Shown piece after piece: positions 1-11,730 of a stretch of 64,000 nucleotides of DNA (its first letter is position 1; each line of letters begins with the position of its first letter). The DNA comes from Malus domestica (lineage: Eukaryota > Streptophyta > Magnoliopsida > Rosales > Rosaceae): positions 17,777,001 to 17,841,000 of the forward strand of contig NC_091669.1 of the NCBI RefSeq assembly GCF_042453785.1, given 5' to 3'. The position numbers and the translations under genes are program-made. The notes under the pieces were generated by a model. The model did not search any database and was not told the origin of the DNA. It was given only the letters and a program-made list of their open reading frames with translations.

Positions 1-2014
1 AAAGTAAAAGCAAGCAAGTCTTCCGGAGAAATAGAGAAGCTCATCCACTCCCTTCTTAGCATAAGCAGCAAAACGAAGCTCAGAAATTGCAAGCTTAAGA
101 TCTTGAATCTCAGCAGCAAAGGAAGCAGGCTTTGGCGCCACTTTAGCAGCAAAGTCCACCTTACCACTTTTCATAATAGCAAGTCTCTACAAAGGTGAAC
201 CGAACTTGACTCCCAAAGAACGTCCTGGTACAGACTTCGGCACTGGGGGCATGATAAAACCTTTACGCTGAGCAATCTTATCCACAATTGTACTAGCCAT
301 TCTCAACATGGAAGACGCCACATGCTCAGATCTAGTAGCCTTATTTTTCTTCCCATTGGAAGAAGTTATGTCAATCACATACCTCTCGGTAGCAAGCGGA
401 CCCTCATGAGTAGCAGAAGAAGTCTTCAGTTTTTTCTTAACTGGCATCTCATGAGTAGGCGGGGAAGATCTCTTCTTTCCATCTTCATTCATAGTAAGCT
501 CCACGACAGCAATCGGACGAGCCAATGCATCCGCCTTGATCCTCTTTACCTTCTCTTTCTGGAGCAGCCCATCTTTCTTTTAGCAAAGAGGACTAAGCAG
601 CCAACGACATTCATGGTAATCAGCAGGGGAGCTCAACCCAGCATTCCAGCAGGCAGGAGGCATGCATGCCCAACATTCCAGCAGCCCATGAGACCCGCAA
701 TCTCCTTATTTCTCTCAATCGCCAGCCTGGCCTGAGTCAGGTCCAAGTGCCCAAAGGACATGAGCCATGCGGCTCGCCTAGCACTGCGCCCTAGCGCCAC
801 AATCCTCGACCCCAGCTGCACAAGCTGCCCTTGGCTCAAGCCAAGCCAAGCTACCCAAGCAGTGGTCCCTGCCACGACATATCCTCAACCCATGTCGAGC
901 CAGCTCCTGGCCCCTGCCAGTCGACTTGCCGCACCACCCCGACGGCTACCCCGTAATAGCACTATCCAAGAATAAGGCAAGAAAAATTAAATTTTTCTTA
1001 CATTGGTGCGGCACGAAGAAGACGAAGAAAGCAACGAAAGACGGTCCTTTGCACAGGCAAGATGTAGAAGATTGCTAGAGGAGGGGGAACAAATATCCTC
1101 TAAGCTATCTCTCTCTTGTAGGGTAGAATAAATCGCTCTCCAAAGTTGATTTAATAACCCACTTAAGGTGGACTTAAATAGGCTTTGAGAGAAATTTATT
1201 TCCTTTTCCTAGAAGGATCTAATTTCCTATTAAAGAGAGAATCAATATCAAAATAGGAAGCAGTCTTAAGTTTCCTAAAGCAAGAAGATCTCTACACTTG
1301 CTGCCCTTTTCTGCGAGCAGCCCAACAGGTATGGGGGCATTTGTAGAGCCAAAAATATTCACTAGGCGACACGTGGACTTTTGGACAAAAGAGGACAAAA
1401 ATACCCTCAAGGCATACCGAGTTTCCTACACGCGAGCAGTGGAGAATCATCCATCAACCAAGTCAGGAGTACCCAAAATGGGTAACAATTCAAAACCTAT
1501 TTCATTCCATATATGTTTTTACCTCATTTTTTCCTTATTCAATTAGCCATTTATTTCAAACATTCCATAACATCCTCAACCAATTAATATAATCAATATA
1601 TTAAAGGCTAATTTAATCACCCATTATACCCCAAAAATCACACCAAGGGCCGGCCATTCCCATCCAAAAAGAGCCTATCATATTCTCTACCTTTTCCACC
1701 ATTTTCCCTTTTTAATTATTTGGTAACTCCTAATTAAACCTAAATTAAACCCAAAAAACCCTAGCCACCCCTATCCCTATAAATATACTCTCATTCTCAC
1801 CAAAAAACCATTTCCAACACTCTTGCAAAAATCCCAAAATTCTGTAAACACTATTTCTCTCTAAATTCTAACTTTGGCATCGGAGGTTCTTCGGCCAAAG
1901 CCCCCCCCCCATTCATCGTGGGCGCGTGAGGCTTGTGGCCATAACCAAAGGTGTTATTTATTTTGTAGGTGCAATTTTGTCCAAGATCAAGGAGGAAGAA
2001 ATTTGCATCCACAA
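1..2014 (+). mobile_element. 3' end of a Ty3-type LTR retrotransposon (internal region plus 3' LTR)
   Basis: A purine-rich tract at about 1331-1339 (ATGGGGGCA) is followed at 1342 by TGTAGAGCC, the layout of a polypurine tract and the first bases of a 3' LTR. The LTR has a TATAAATA box at 1778-1785 and then a C-rich block near 1900, as expected for a promoter and R region. Its end is uncertain; I place it near 2014 (GCATCCACA). Bases 1-1341 would be the internal region, cut off by the window edge. It has no recognisable gag or pol reading frame, only an antisense frame at 187-525. It may be a non-autonomous large element. The 5' LTR is outside the window, so no target duplication can be tested. 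Confidence 0.55.
187..525 (-). CDS. Unrecognised Lys/Arg-rich reading frame inside the retrotransposon, antisense to it
   Basis: An open frame of 112 codons starts at 525 (MARPIAVVEL) and ends at 187. It is rich in Lys, Ser and Thr (for example PVKKKLKTSS) with no membrane segment and no motif that I recognise. It lies within the internal region of the Ty3-type element and runs against that element's direction. Some plant LTR elements carry extra antisense genes, but nothing here proves that it is expressed. It could be a chance frame or a fragment of a longer gene broken by mutation. Confidence 0.2.
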   Translation of the reverse strand: MARPIAVVELTMNEDGKKRSSPPTHEMPVKKKLKTSSATHEGPLATERYVIDITSSNGKKNKATRSEHVASSMLRMASTIVDKIAQRKGFIMPPVPKSVPGRSLGVKFGSPL

Positions 2015-3021
2015 CTCCGATGTAGGTGCCTCATTAAAATCTCATCAAGTTAGCAAAAACTACCAAAAATTACAATTTGCCCTACAAACCAAAATTCGTC
2101 AAGTAAATGAATTTTACCCAACAAAATTTTGGTTGGCAAAAACTGGTCAACATTTAGGTTTTGTCAGAGACTTTGCGTGACTGAGTGAGTCGGTCGGGCA
2201 AGAAAGCTTTTGTCGGGCAAACATTTGCCGCGAAGGGAAAAAAATGGCGCGTGGTGTGTGAAATCTTCCCCGATGAATCATAAAAGGATCCATTGCGCAA
2301 AGGTTTAATTAGGTTTTGGGGTTTAGGATTTTGTTTCATCTCGTAAGTGGTATACCCATCGAGCAAATTGAGTGATAGGGTTGGTATTTTAAATTCCTTC
2401 AATGATTAATGCATTCTACGAAACTAGTTTGCACGATCCAATTGACAAGTTTGTTTGTATATACTTCGAGATCTGATAACCTATAAAGGAACACACAACT
2501 ATGGGTAAGCCCAGGCCCGGGGGTGTGCCAGTTCAAGGCTCTACAACGATCAAGTAAGTAAGAAATATTAAGACGCAAGCAATAGGCAAGATAATAAGTG
2601 AGTAGTGATTGTGTTACCAGAGAGGAAGCCTAGAAGGGTGCACTTGTAACAGTCAAGGAGAGAACCTTTTAGGATAATAGAATCCGTATTAAACCGGGAG
2701 AACCTATGATCATATCAAAGTCAATGGACCTCACCCACTGATTCCGAAGTTGGACGATAGTAGCATCGTTGATCCTTTTAGTCAACTCCGCTATGGAGGC
2801 TGTTGAGTCCATGACCGGACTTCTGAGGCAGGCGAATTACTATCCGTCTTACTCCGATCTTGGAAAATCATAGTCCCACAAATGCCCCTAACTAGACATC
2901 AGAAAGGAATTGTTCCCCTTAAATACAAAGATCATGCACTTCAGAATAAATCAGAATACATACTGCTTTCTTCTTTTCAGATGTGTGGCGTCTTAACTTC
3001 GTTTCTTGTGAACTTTTGTAG
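2015..3021. other. Repeat-derived intergenic DNA between the LTR and the kinase remnant
   Basis: No gene is supported here. Bases 2150-2300 contain GTCGGGCAA-type motifs (2206-2222) that look transposon-derived. A short piece at 2411-2473 matches the satellite monomer found at 59.5-63.3 kb. Bases 2500-2870 are less A+T-rich and read like old repeat DNA, but I could not assign a family. Confidence 0.4.
2411..2473 (+). repeat. Isolated fragment of the 345-bp satellite monomer
   Basis: GCATTCTACGAAACTAGTTT is followed by a diverged form of the GATCCAACCGTCAAAC block and then by TTTGTATATACTTCGAGATC. The same order and spacing occur in every monomer of the array at 59.5-63.3 kb. Only about 63 bases are matched and the flanks are unrelated, so it is a truncated, diverged copy. 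Confidence 0.75.
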
Positions 3022-4735
3022 AAATAGAAGCTGCACAAGGTCTACAACTAAACGATCTTCATAATCTTTTTTTAATTAGCTAGCTTCTCGTCTCTATGTT
3101 CTTCTCAATCATCTTTGGCAAGTGATGTCTTAATTTATAAACGCAGGATTGGAGTATCTGCACTATGGTTTTAAGCCACCTATAATCCACAAGGATGTGA
3201 AATCATCAAACATCTTGCTCAATGAAAGTTTCCAGGCCAAAATATCTTATTTCTACATGTCCAGAAATTTTCTTACGGAGGGCAGTACTCATATATCGAC
3301 TCGTGTTGCTAGAACTCCAGGGCACCTTGCCCCCGAGTAAGTAATTTTTGTTCTCAGTGCTTGTTTGGGAGTCGCTTCTAAGTGTTTGGCAAATATTTAA
3401 AATTTCTTTAAACAATTCCTAGACATTAGATCATTGTGAACGGTTAAGATTAAAAGCCTTGTATTGTCTCCTAAACAGAAAATCTGGTAGAGGATCCAGA
3501 TATAGAGAGAATGATATCTATATCTATATATACCTTATTGGATTAAGTACCTAAACCCTCCTCCAAACCTTTTAGTGTCATTCCAAATTGGAATTAATCT
3601 TTTTAAACATTCCAAGCAAATACCTAACCTATTAAAAATGTCACATCCGTCAAGCCCCAATTAATTTCTCAAAAATAGATTCTATTCAACCACCACTTTG
3701 GTATATCATGGACAATATTAATATTAGTTGCCTCAAAATCTAAATTTCAAACATAGATTATATAATATGGAACCCAATGATCAAATAGGTATTGAATTGA
3801 ATTGGAAATGGACCCAAATCGAAATTACATCAGGAGGACAATCTCTTAACAAATAAGAGGGTAAGAATTCAAATAGGGTTTCAAGGAGTTTGTTTATACT
3901 CACATGATTTCCTCTTTTGCCGATTCTCGGCTCGTAAAGCTTCTAGTTCTTCTTTGTGGGCGATAAAAATCATGGTGTTGCATCATTGCCATGATGCAAC
4001 CTCCATAACCTTCTTCTCGAGGTTGGCGGCTTGAGTAGCAGGGTGAAGTTGATGGTTTTGCGATGGGTTTAGAGGTGATGGCATGATGAGGGTGGTGGTA
4101 ACCATTAGTTGGTGGAGGCTATGCTTCCATGACCTTCTATTGATTTTGGAGACAAAGTAAACCTTGTTAATTTAACAGAGTTTTAACTGGAACTTAACGG
4201 ATGTGACATTTTCAATAAGTTGGGTATTTGTTTGGAACGTTTAAAAGGTTGAGACCAATTTGGAATGATACTAAAAGGTTGGGGGGGTTTAGTACTTAAT
4301 CCTAGTTTTTTTTCACCTATCATTATATATGGCTATTCATAAACATTCATAAGATAATGACTTGAGTTGCATGGTCTATATTGCAGGTACTACTTATCAA
4401 ACAGGTTAAATGAGAAAAGCAATATCTATAGTTTTGGGGTTGTGCTGTTGGAGATTATCACTAGTAAACATATTTTTTTATCAAAAACGCATTATCACAT
4501 TAGTGATTGGGTTGCTTTCTTGCTTGAAAAGGGGGACATTAACGGGATCCTTGATTCGAGATTCGACAAGAACTTCAATGTTAGCTTTGGCTGGAAAGCT
4601 TTGGAAATAGCAATGGCATGTGTATCTGCCGATGCCACCAAAAGGCCTACCATGAGTGAAGTAGTGGTGGGACTAAAGGAGTGTTTGGCAACAGAACTAG
4701 CTCGAGCAAAGCAGAGTGGAAATGAAACTGAATAG
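3022..4735 (+). pseudogene. Decayed receptor-like protein kinase (3' half of the kinase domain)
   Basis: Three pieces join in frame: 3022-3039 (IEAAQ), 3147-3336 and 4387-4735, ending at a TAG. They give the C-terminal lobe of a plant LRR/malectin-type receptor kinase: GLEYLH, the catalytic loop as HKDVKSSN (normally HRDVKSSN), ARTPGHLAPE in place of GTPGYLDPE, YSFGVVLLEIITSK, and the KRPTMSEVV block near the end. The DFG magnesium-binding motif is lost and reads YFY. No N-lobe, membrane segment or ectodomain is visible upstream. The second intron (3337-4386) holds an inverted-repeat transposon. Lost catalytic residues plus a missing N-lobe make a non-functional relic most likely; transcription of the open 3' part cannot be excluded. 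Confidence 0.8.
3540..4302. mobile_element. Inverted-repeat DNA transposon in the kinase-remnant intron (MULE/foldback type)
   Basis: The left end starts GGATTAAGTACCTAAACCC and the right end, read in reverse complement, starts GGATTAAGTACTAAACCCC. The match continues for more than 100 bp, including CCTTTTAGT, ATTCCAAATTGG and AATGTCACATCCGT. Such long terminal inverted repeats fit Mutator-like or foldback non-autonomous elements. The roughly 500-bp core has no coding frame. I see no clear target duplication, so the superfamily remains a guess. Confidence 0.75.
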
Positions 4736-4869
4736 GAAGTTCCATTGAGATGATGTCTAAGGTGAAATCAATCTCTATGGAATTGGAAAGTCCCTCAGTT
4801 AGATAGTACAAGTAGACCTATCTTGATAAAAGAGAAAATTGTAACAATGGTCATTCAACTTTAATCCGA

Positions 4870-5266
4870 TTGGAGTAATGATCCCTTAACTAAAATTCGT
4901 GATTATTTGTCCCTTAACTTGTCAAAATGTACAACTATGGTCATTTTCGTTCACTCTATCAAAACTTTCATCAAAATGAGTCACATGTCACACACGTGAG
5001 GCTGAATTAAAGGGGCAAATATAGAAAACCAAATTAGAAAGTACTAATGATCCCTCAACTTTAATCCAATTGGAGAAATTGTCTCTCAAGGTTAACCTAA
5101 TTGGAGCAGTGGTTCCTTAATTTTAACTCATGTAGCAATGGTCCTTCCACCATGACTCATTTTGACTAAAGTTTTAACGGAGTTGACGAAAGGACCATAA
5201 CTGCACATTTTGATAAGTTAAGAGACCAATAATCACGGATTTTTAGTTGAAAGACCATTACTTTAC
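4870..5266. mobile_element. Non-autonomous element with long inverted repeats (MITE)
   Basis: The left arm (from GGAGTAATGATCCCTTAACT at about 4872) is matched by the reverse complement of the right arm (ending near 5265, AGACCATTACTTT). The match runs through the CGTGATTATT, AACTTATCAAAATGT and ACTATGGTC blocks, about 100 bp per arm. Further partial copies of the TCAACTTTAATCC block lie at 4856 and 5057, so the inside is itself repetitive. There is no coding capacity. No target duplication was identified. Confidence 0.65.
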
Positions 5267-5453
5267 ATTCTCCATTTTATTGCCCGAGTTAGCCCGCCTT
5301 TGTGTCACGGGCCTGACCCTATGTCTAAGTCCAATAGAGACTAACATGTTCTGAGCCCAGAGGCCAGCTCGGCCAATTTGTGACCATCGAAATTATCTTT
5401 TTTCTTCTTTTAGCTTTAGTGCAATGTTTTTGGTATAAATGTTGCATTTATCT

Positions 5454-6194
5454 AATAGACTTAAATGTCAAAATGGTTCATGTGTTATAGTCATTTGGCT
5501 AATTTAGTCCACATGTTTCTAGTTTGGCCAATTTAGTTCTCGTGTTTATCTCTGTTAACCCATTAAGAACATTCCGCCCAATCTTTGTTAAAAATTTAAC
5601 AATATTGTAACCTATTATATAAAAATATTCTCAATTAAAATAGAAAAATATATAATTTCAAAATGAAAAAAAAAAAAATTAAACAAACTTACCATGACAT
5701 CCAACTTGTCCTTGACCCGACCCCAACCCTAGCCACACACATGCGGGCAACTCAATGAACACGTCTCTAGATCCACCGTGACTCTACTTGTCACCGCGCG
5801 AGTTCCATCTTCGTAGTCACAAGAAAATTAACCCCGACTACCTTGCCTCTGACTGTGTAATCGAGAAACATACCGCAATTGAGAGAGCCATATATTCCCT
5901 TTCTCTTTATTTAAATTTAAATATAAAGAAAATGCAAATCAACGAGAAATGACACACATAAGAGATAAAACTTGTAATCTAAAAAATCCTTAGGGTTGTG
6001 ACATAGAAAAGAGTGGGGGTGCAAGAAAATTGGGAGAGTAGAGAACGTTAGGGAGGAGGTCGGAATTGTTTAATAGAGATTACATGGAAACTCCTTAATT
6101 GGCTAACGAAGACCAAATTATCCAAATTGAAAACACGGGGACTAAATTGACCCCATGACTATAACGCATGGACCATTTTGACATGTAAACCTAT
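5454..6194. mobile_element. Non-autonomous element with about 100-bp inverted repeats
   Basis: The left arm reads AATAGACTTAAATGTCAAAA; the right arm in reverse complement reads GGATAGGTTTACATGTCAAA. The two stay alignable through ATGGTCCATG, GTTATAGTCAT and CAATTTAGTCC. The layout is like the two neighbouring elements, but the sequences differ, so it is a separate family. The core holds no coding frame. A homopolymer A run lies near 5668. Confidence 0.65.
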
Positions 6195-6243
6195 CCAATA
6201 TAAATAAATCAACCTTTAAGTGGTCTACTACATGTAATAGGAA

Positions 6244-6647
6244 TGTAATATTGGAGAATAATGTAGATTGTGATTTAAACTCTTAAGGTATCAATCTTAT
6301 ATTAAGTGTCTTATAATATAAGTAGGATTGATGGAGTCCTTAATTACTTGTGATTATGATACCTTTCTTGGTAGCTAAGAAAGTGGGATTAGGTTTCCTT
6401 TTTGGACGGAAACCCTAGTTCTTAGCTTGTACAAATACTAAGGTCCCTGCAAATCTTAGATACACATAACATAATACTTCTCATAAAGTAGTTGTATCCG
6501 GTTAGGTGTTTGTAAGACCTTGGTTACCGCGGCCTCCACCCTCTCCGTTTAGCCTTCCATGGCTACCGCTTCATGATCAGGCAAACCAACTCTTTCATTT
6601 GTGTTTTATTGTGTAACCATATAACTCTAACAGTTGGTATCAGAGCC
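6244..6647 (+). mobile_element. Copia-type 5' LTR with primer binding site, internal region truncated
   Basis: A segment starting TGTAATATTGG (6244) and ending CTCTAACA (6632) is followed at 6635-6647 by TGGTATCAGAGCC. That string is complementary to the 3' end of initiator methionine tRNA, the primer used by plant Copia elements. This fixes the orientation (+) and the 5' LTR end. No Copia protease, integrase or reverse transcriptase frame follows, and I found no matching 3' LTR, so only the 5' end remains. Confidence 0.75.
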
Positions 6648-7439
6648 ATTGATTATATATATGATTAAAACCTATTAGGTTTAACGTTGGATTATGTACA
6701 TGAACTGCATGTTTAATCCAAGTTGTGATTGCATATGCTTGGCAACACCACCATGCTGTTTATATCAGTGTAAATTGTTGATTATGATCAGGTTGTATAA
6801 TTATTCTGTTTTAAACAAGATTATTTCTTAATGATCTTATGGCACGAATTTGGACATATTAATACAAAAATAGCTATAAATCGTGTATCAATCCTAGAAT
6901 CATATAGGAATTTGGAGAAGCATATATACATGTGTGTGTATCGTGCTATTATGTAAGGTTTTACTGTATTTGCTGTGGGATCTAAACATGGAGTTGAAGT
7001 ACTATAGAATTTATATATAATATTTTTCATAGAATTCAAGTATGAAATTTAAATAATGGTGATGATTCCTTCGAAATCCAACAGTTTTCCAAATTCCAAA
7101 TTATACATAGAGTAAATTGCTGATTTTTCCCCTGAACTTTCACTTAACTTTTGATTTTCCCCTAAACTTTTTAGTTGGAAAATTAAGAACTTAATATTTT
7201 TTTTTTGGCCAATTTCCCCTGCTGTTAGTTTTTCATTCATTCCATCCAAATTTATGTTAAATGGAAGCATGTGCACAACATGTAAGGTAGTCCGGTCACT
7301 TCGTTCTTTAGAATAATTAAAAACCCTAGATTTGTAAAATGTCGACCTATGCAAATATTTGTGATTCTATAGTTTTTTTGTATGAAAGTCTAGTGAAGTG
7401 ACGCTTTTATTCTCAAATGAGTCACGTGGTTTGCACGTG
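6648..7439. other. A+T-rich non-coding stretch after the Copia LTR
   Basis: No gene is supported. The first 100-200 bases may be leftover Copia leader. Bases 7110-7220 (TTTTTCCCCTGAACTTT and a near copy TTTTCCCCTAAACTTT) look like one arm of another inverted-repeat element, but I could not find the partner arm. Confidence 0.3.
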
Positions 7440-7903
7440 CAGGGCCGGCCCTGAGAATTTAGAGGCCCTGTGCAAGATTTAGATGGAGGCTCTTCATTTT
7501 TTAATACTGTATTTTCTTTGTTATTTTTTTTTAAATTTGTATCTGTAAAATTTAAATACTACAAATTAGAGCACCACTTTGAGTGGACAAGAGTGTTTTC
7601 TGTCTTAAAAGGTCTTCAATTCGAAATATGTTGCACGGTTTTTTGTGTAAAACTTAACAACTTTTTAAGTTAATAAATTTGCAAAACTTAAAAATAGCAA
7701 AATAGTTCTACAAGGACTCAAACCCGGGCCATGTACAAGAAGATTGAAGGCCTACACCACTAGCACTGGTGTGATGATTATTATTATCTTGCACATTTAA
7801 GTATATAATAGTATATGTTTACATGTAAAGAAACTTTGGGGATCCTTCCGAATTGGGGGCCTTGTGCGGTGGCACCTTTTGCACACCCTCAGGGCCGGCT
7901 CTG
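7440..7903. mobile_element. hAT-type MITE with perfect 8-bp target duplication
   Basis: The element starts CAGGGCCGGCCCTGAG and its reverse-complemented right end starts CAGAGCCGGCCCTGAG. The 8-bp sequence TGCACGTG flanks it on both sides (7432-7439 and 7904-7911), the length produced by hAT transposases. The 464-bp body has no transposase and is A+T-rich. Boundaries are exact from the duplication. Confidence 0.92.
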
Positions 7904-7911
7904 TGCACGTG

Positions 7912-9304
7912 ATAAGAATTAACGTTAACTTGGATAACATTTTTATGCTGGTAGTTTACGCTCATACCTATTATAATTATATAATAATATATGGTTAGGT
8001 TGATGGCATTTTTATGCAGGCCTTTTTTATTGCATATAATATGTTTTGGTCGAACCACCAAAGTCTGGACGTTGCTAGTATTTTGATCAAGCAAGTACAT
8101 GTAATTTTTCATAGGCATTTATGTATATAGGTTGTCGCTACTACATTTCTTCTCAAAAAAGATTTAAGTCTGAGTCTCATTTAATTTCCAAAAACATCAA
8201 ACAAGCACAGAACGCGTCGCAACGTTGAAGCTGGCAAAGCTTGATGGCAACAAGTATCCACTCTGATTTGTTGCATATCTTGACCGTAGATTGTGGCAAA
8301 TGTGGGACCTCACTTAAAATGCCAGGTCCTAAATCATCAATAATTATAAGGAACGGTTCCAACTAATTATTTCTAAAACATTAAGAGACCTCATCCATTT
8401 GTGACTCACAATGTCTGAGGACTCGATGCATGTTTTAGTGTATTGTGATCGTCCTTGGGTTAGGTTTAAGATTAATTCAAGGTTAGTTAATCAAAATTAA
8501 TTATACGTATTTATTTTGTTTTATCAGAACAAAGCAATTATAATTGCAAATATGAATTAATCAAGTTAGTTAGAGTAATATGAATTTAGTGTAAACTTCA
8601 AAATATGCTAATCGCGATCATTTCATTTCCAATTCTACTGCCCAGGTCTACTGGAGTGATACCATGCCCATGAACCCATTTAAGTGCAAAGTTTTATTTC
8701 AATTTCTGACAATTGAATCTGACCCACAATTCCTAATTAACGCGCGTTAACAAATTTTTTTTCCTATACGATCTTCTAAACAATGTATCTTTAATACAGA
8801 AAAGTGATATGAACTTGAACGATACTATGCCTTAACCAATTGACCTAATGCATTTACTACATGTTAATTTTATTAGTTTTAGTTGGCCAAGTAAAGCCAC
8901 CTATTTCCATGCCTTATTTGTCCAACCAGTTGTGCTAGGCCAGAAGATTTTTCAGAACCACCAAAATAACTCCATCACATGCAGCTTAGACATGCCTTTT
9001 AACTCATAATGCCTCCACCTGCTATCCTCTCAACCACCCTATGCAACCGCATATTTAATACCCAAAAAAAAAAAAATACGTTTTGTCTTCAAATTATCAC
9101 AAGAAATTAAAGTAAAGCAAGACCAAAAGGGTCAGTAATTTATTATGTTTGGGCATTAGATTGAATAAATCAATGATATAACGGACAAAATGTGTGTGAT
9201 TGTCATTTCCTAATTTTTAGTGTGGGTAATTAAATCCGTAAAACCAGTTGATCTATCATTCAATGCCTAACCAGAAACTTCAAAAGGGCCATTTTCAAAA
9301 GCAC
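7912..9304. other. Intergenic region and promoter side of the GDSL gene
   Basis: No gene or defined repeat is seen. The last few hundred bases are presumably the promoter of the esterase/lipase gene that follows. A short poly(A) run lies at 9064-9076. Confidence 0.35.
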
Positions 9305-9311
9305 TTTATAA
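9305..9311 (+). promoter_or_regulatory. TATA box of the GDSL esterase/lipase gene
   Basis: TTTATAA lies 42-48 bases before the ATG at 9353. A start site about 25-30 bases further on would leave a short leader. It also argues against using the in-frame ATG at 9248, which lies upstream of this box. Confidence 0.5.
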
Positions 9312-9352
9312 GTTCCAATTTCACAACACAAAGCACTTCTGTTTTTCACAAC

Positions 9353-11541
9353 ATGGAAAGCCATTTCTTGAGAGCAGCAGCTTTTGGTTTGGTTTTGGCT
9401 TTTGCGTTTGTGATTGGAGGAAATTATGCACAAGAGTCAACCACTCTTGTTCCGGCAATCATGACGTTTGGAGACTCTGCAGTTGATGTGGGCAACAATG
9501 ACTACCTCCCTACCATTTTCAAGGCTAATTACCCTCCTTATGGAAGGGACTTTGTGAGCCATCAGCCTACTGGGAGGTTTTGCAATGGCAAACTGGCAAC
9601 TGACATCACTGGTAAGTTGAAAATTTAGCTTCCAACAAAAGTGCTTTTGTTATTAACAATATTAAACAGTAATTAATTGCTTCTTAATTAGCATAATGGG
9701 CAACTTAATGTTGATCTGCATAAGATTTTTAGTTAGCAGAACTGAAAGTTTAAATTGTTAGTGAAATTAATGACTGTTTTGCTGCTTTTTTTTCTTTTGC
9801 AGCTCAGAATTTAAGTTCTTTAGATTAATAATATGGTCACTTTAGCTGCATTTGCGATTAATTTCTATTAGAGCGAGCATGTTAACTGATGATATGATAT
9901 GGTAGCTGATGTATTAATTAACAGTTGTCAGTAGTAATTGATACATGATTTGATGTAATAAGTGCGCATCAACTGCCTCGTAGTTCTCTAATGTGGTTAG
10001 AGAATATGATTTTTCTTGCATTATTCTTCGTGATCAGTAGTTAATTAGAATATCCAAGGAAATTTAATTGACAGGTAAAAATCTAATCTTATGTCTTTAT
10101 ATATGCAGCCGACACTCTGGGGTTCACTACTTATCCGCCGGCGTATCTTAGCCCCCAAGCATCAGGGAAAAACCTTCTGATCGGAGCCAACTTCGCTTCA
10201 GCTGCATCGGGTTACGATGAAAAGGCAGCAACCTTAAACGTAAAATTCCAATCTTATTTATAACAGTAGTATATGCTATGAACTTATATATGTATTATGT
10301 TTTTATATACAAATGATTCCGGGGAGGGGGTTTTGAACACAGGATCTCGGGTGCAAGGATAAACGCTGTTATACATATGTTAATGTCGTAACTTTGATAC
10401 GATTGAACTTGTGTGGAATGCAGCATGCAATCCCATTGTCCCAGCAGCTGCAATATTATAAGGAATACCAGACAAAGCTCGCCAAGGTAGCAGGCAGCAA
10501 GAAAGCGGCGTCGATCATCAAGGATGCTCTCTATTTACTGAGTGCCGGAAACAGTGACTTTCTTCAGAATTACTATGTCAACCCTTTTGTTAACAAAGTC
10601 TACACTCCTGACCAGTATGGCTCCATCCTTGTTGGTGTCTTCCAAGGCTTCGTTAAGGTGTATATCTGCTCATTGCTCCTCTTAAATAGTTCTAATCGTA
10701 ATAAAACGATAATTCAGTTATTGCACCCGACTTTTACCTCATTTAAGTGAATCTCACTAACATTAATATATCACTTGTCACGCGGACTACGCTAATCAAG
10801 TAACGGAATTTTGGTTAAATTTCTATTTTAGATTTCTGATTGTGAAACTAAGGGCTCGTTTGAGAGGGATGGTTTGATTCAAAACTAATTTACCTTGTCA
10901 TTAAATCCGCGAATCCTTTTTTTCAAACATTTCGTCCAAATGGATCCTAAGGTTTTGCTACGCTTCCTTGAAAACTAGGATTTGTACCACCTGGGAGCCA
11001 GGAAGATCGGTGTGACCTCACTCCCTCCATTGGGTTGCCTTCCGGCTGCAATCACCTTATTTGGAAACCATGAGCAAAGATGTGTCGCTAGAATCAACTC
11101 CGATGCCCAAGGGTTTAACAAGAAGATAAACTCCGCAGCGGGAAATCTCCAAAAGCAACTTTCCGGTCTTAACATCGTCATCTTCGACATTTACAAGCCG
11201 CTCTATGATGTCATTAAAGCCCCAGCAAATTACGGTACTGAACTAAGTCTCAACCTGTAGCCTAACGAAAAAATATATCTACTTGAGAAACAATATAAGC
11301 ATACGGATTATAAGAACCTATTATTTTCTCTGGTAATCTTACAGGATTCACTGAAGCGAGGAGAGGTTGCTGTGGAACGGGAATTGTAGAGACAACATCA
11401 CTGCTGTGCAATCCCAAGTCGATTGGAACTTGTTCTAATGCGACTCAATACGTGTTTTGGGACAGCGTCCATCCGTCTCAAGCCGCTAACCAAGTTCTTG
11501 CCGATGCATTGATCACCCAAGGCATCTCCCTCATTGGATAA
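9353..11541 (+). CDS. GDSL esterase/lipase, secreted (APG-like)
   Basis: Five exons (9353-9611, 10109-10239, 10424-10657, 10979-11234, 11345-11541) join in frame to 358 residues, the normal size for the plant family. Residues 1-26 form a signal peptide (hydrophobic AAAFGLVLAFAFVIGG), so the product should enter the secretory path and act in the wall or apoplast. Family blocks are in order: FGDSAVD with nucleophile Ser42; GANFASAASG (112-121) with the oxyanion Gly; GNSD (172-175), a variant of block III GxND seen in APG-like members; and DSVHP with Asp333 and His336. The enzyme would hydrolyse acyl esters; the substrate is unknown. An ATG 105 bases upstream is in frame but lies before the TATA box and would bury the signal peptide. 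Confidence 0.93.
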
Positions 11542-11706
11542 GGGGATTATATGGATCTTTCTATATCTCAAAAAAAATGTTTAAAGACTGCTACTACTTG
11601 CTTTTAGATACTGCTATGTTTACAAAGATAGCGACTCAAAAGCTTAATAAGTTGTATGCAATTTGTTAATTTATCAAATGGTTATAAAAGGTCTTGTTTT
11701 GTTGAT

Positions 11707-11730
11707 TGAGAGAGAGAGAGAGAGAGAGAG
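11707..11730. repeat. GA microsatellite
   Basis: About 12 uninterrupted GA units, 170 bases after the stop codon of the GDSL gene, probably in or just past its 3' UTR. Confidence 0.8.

Noticed and set aside
9248-9352. Upstream in-frame ATG for the GDSL gene
   Set aside because: It lies before the likely TATA box at 9305 and would add 35 polar residues ahead of a good signal peptide.
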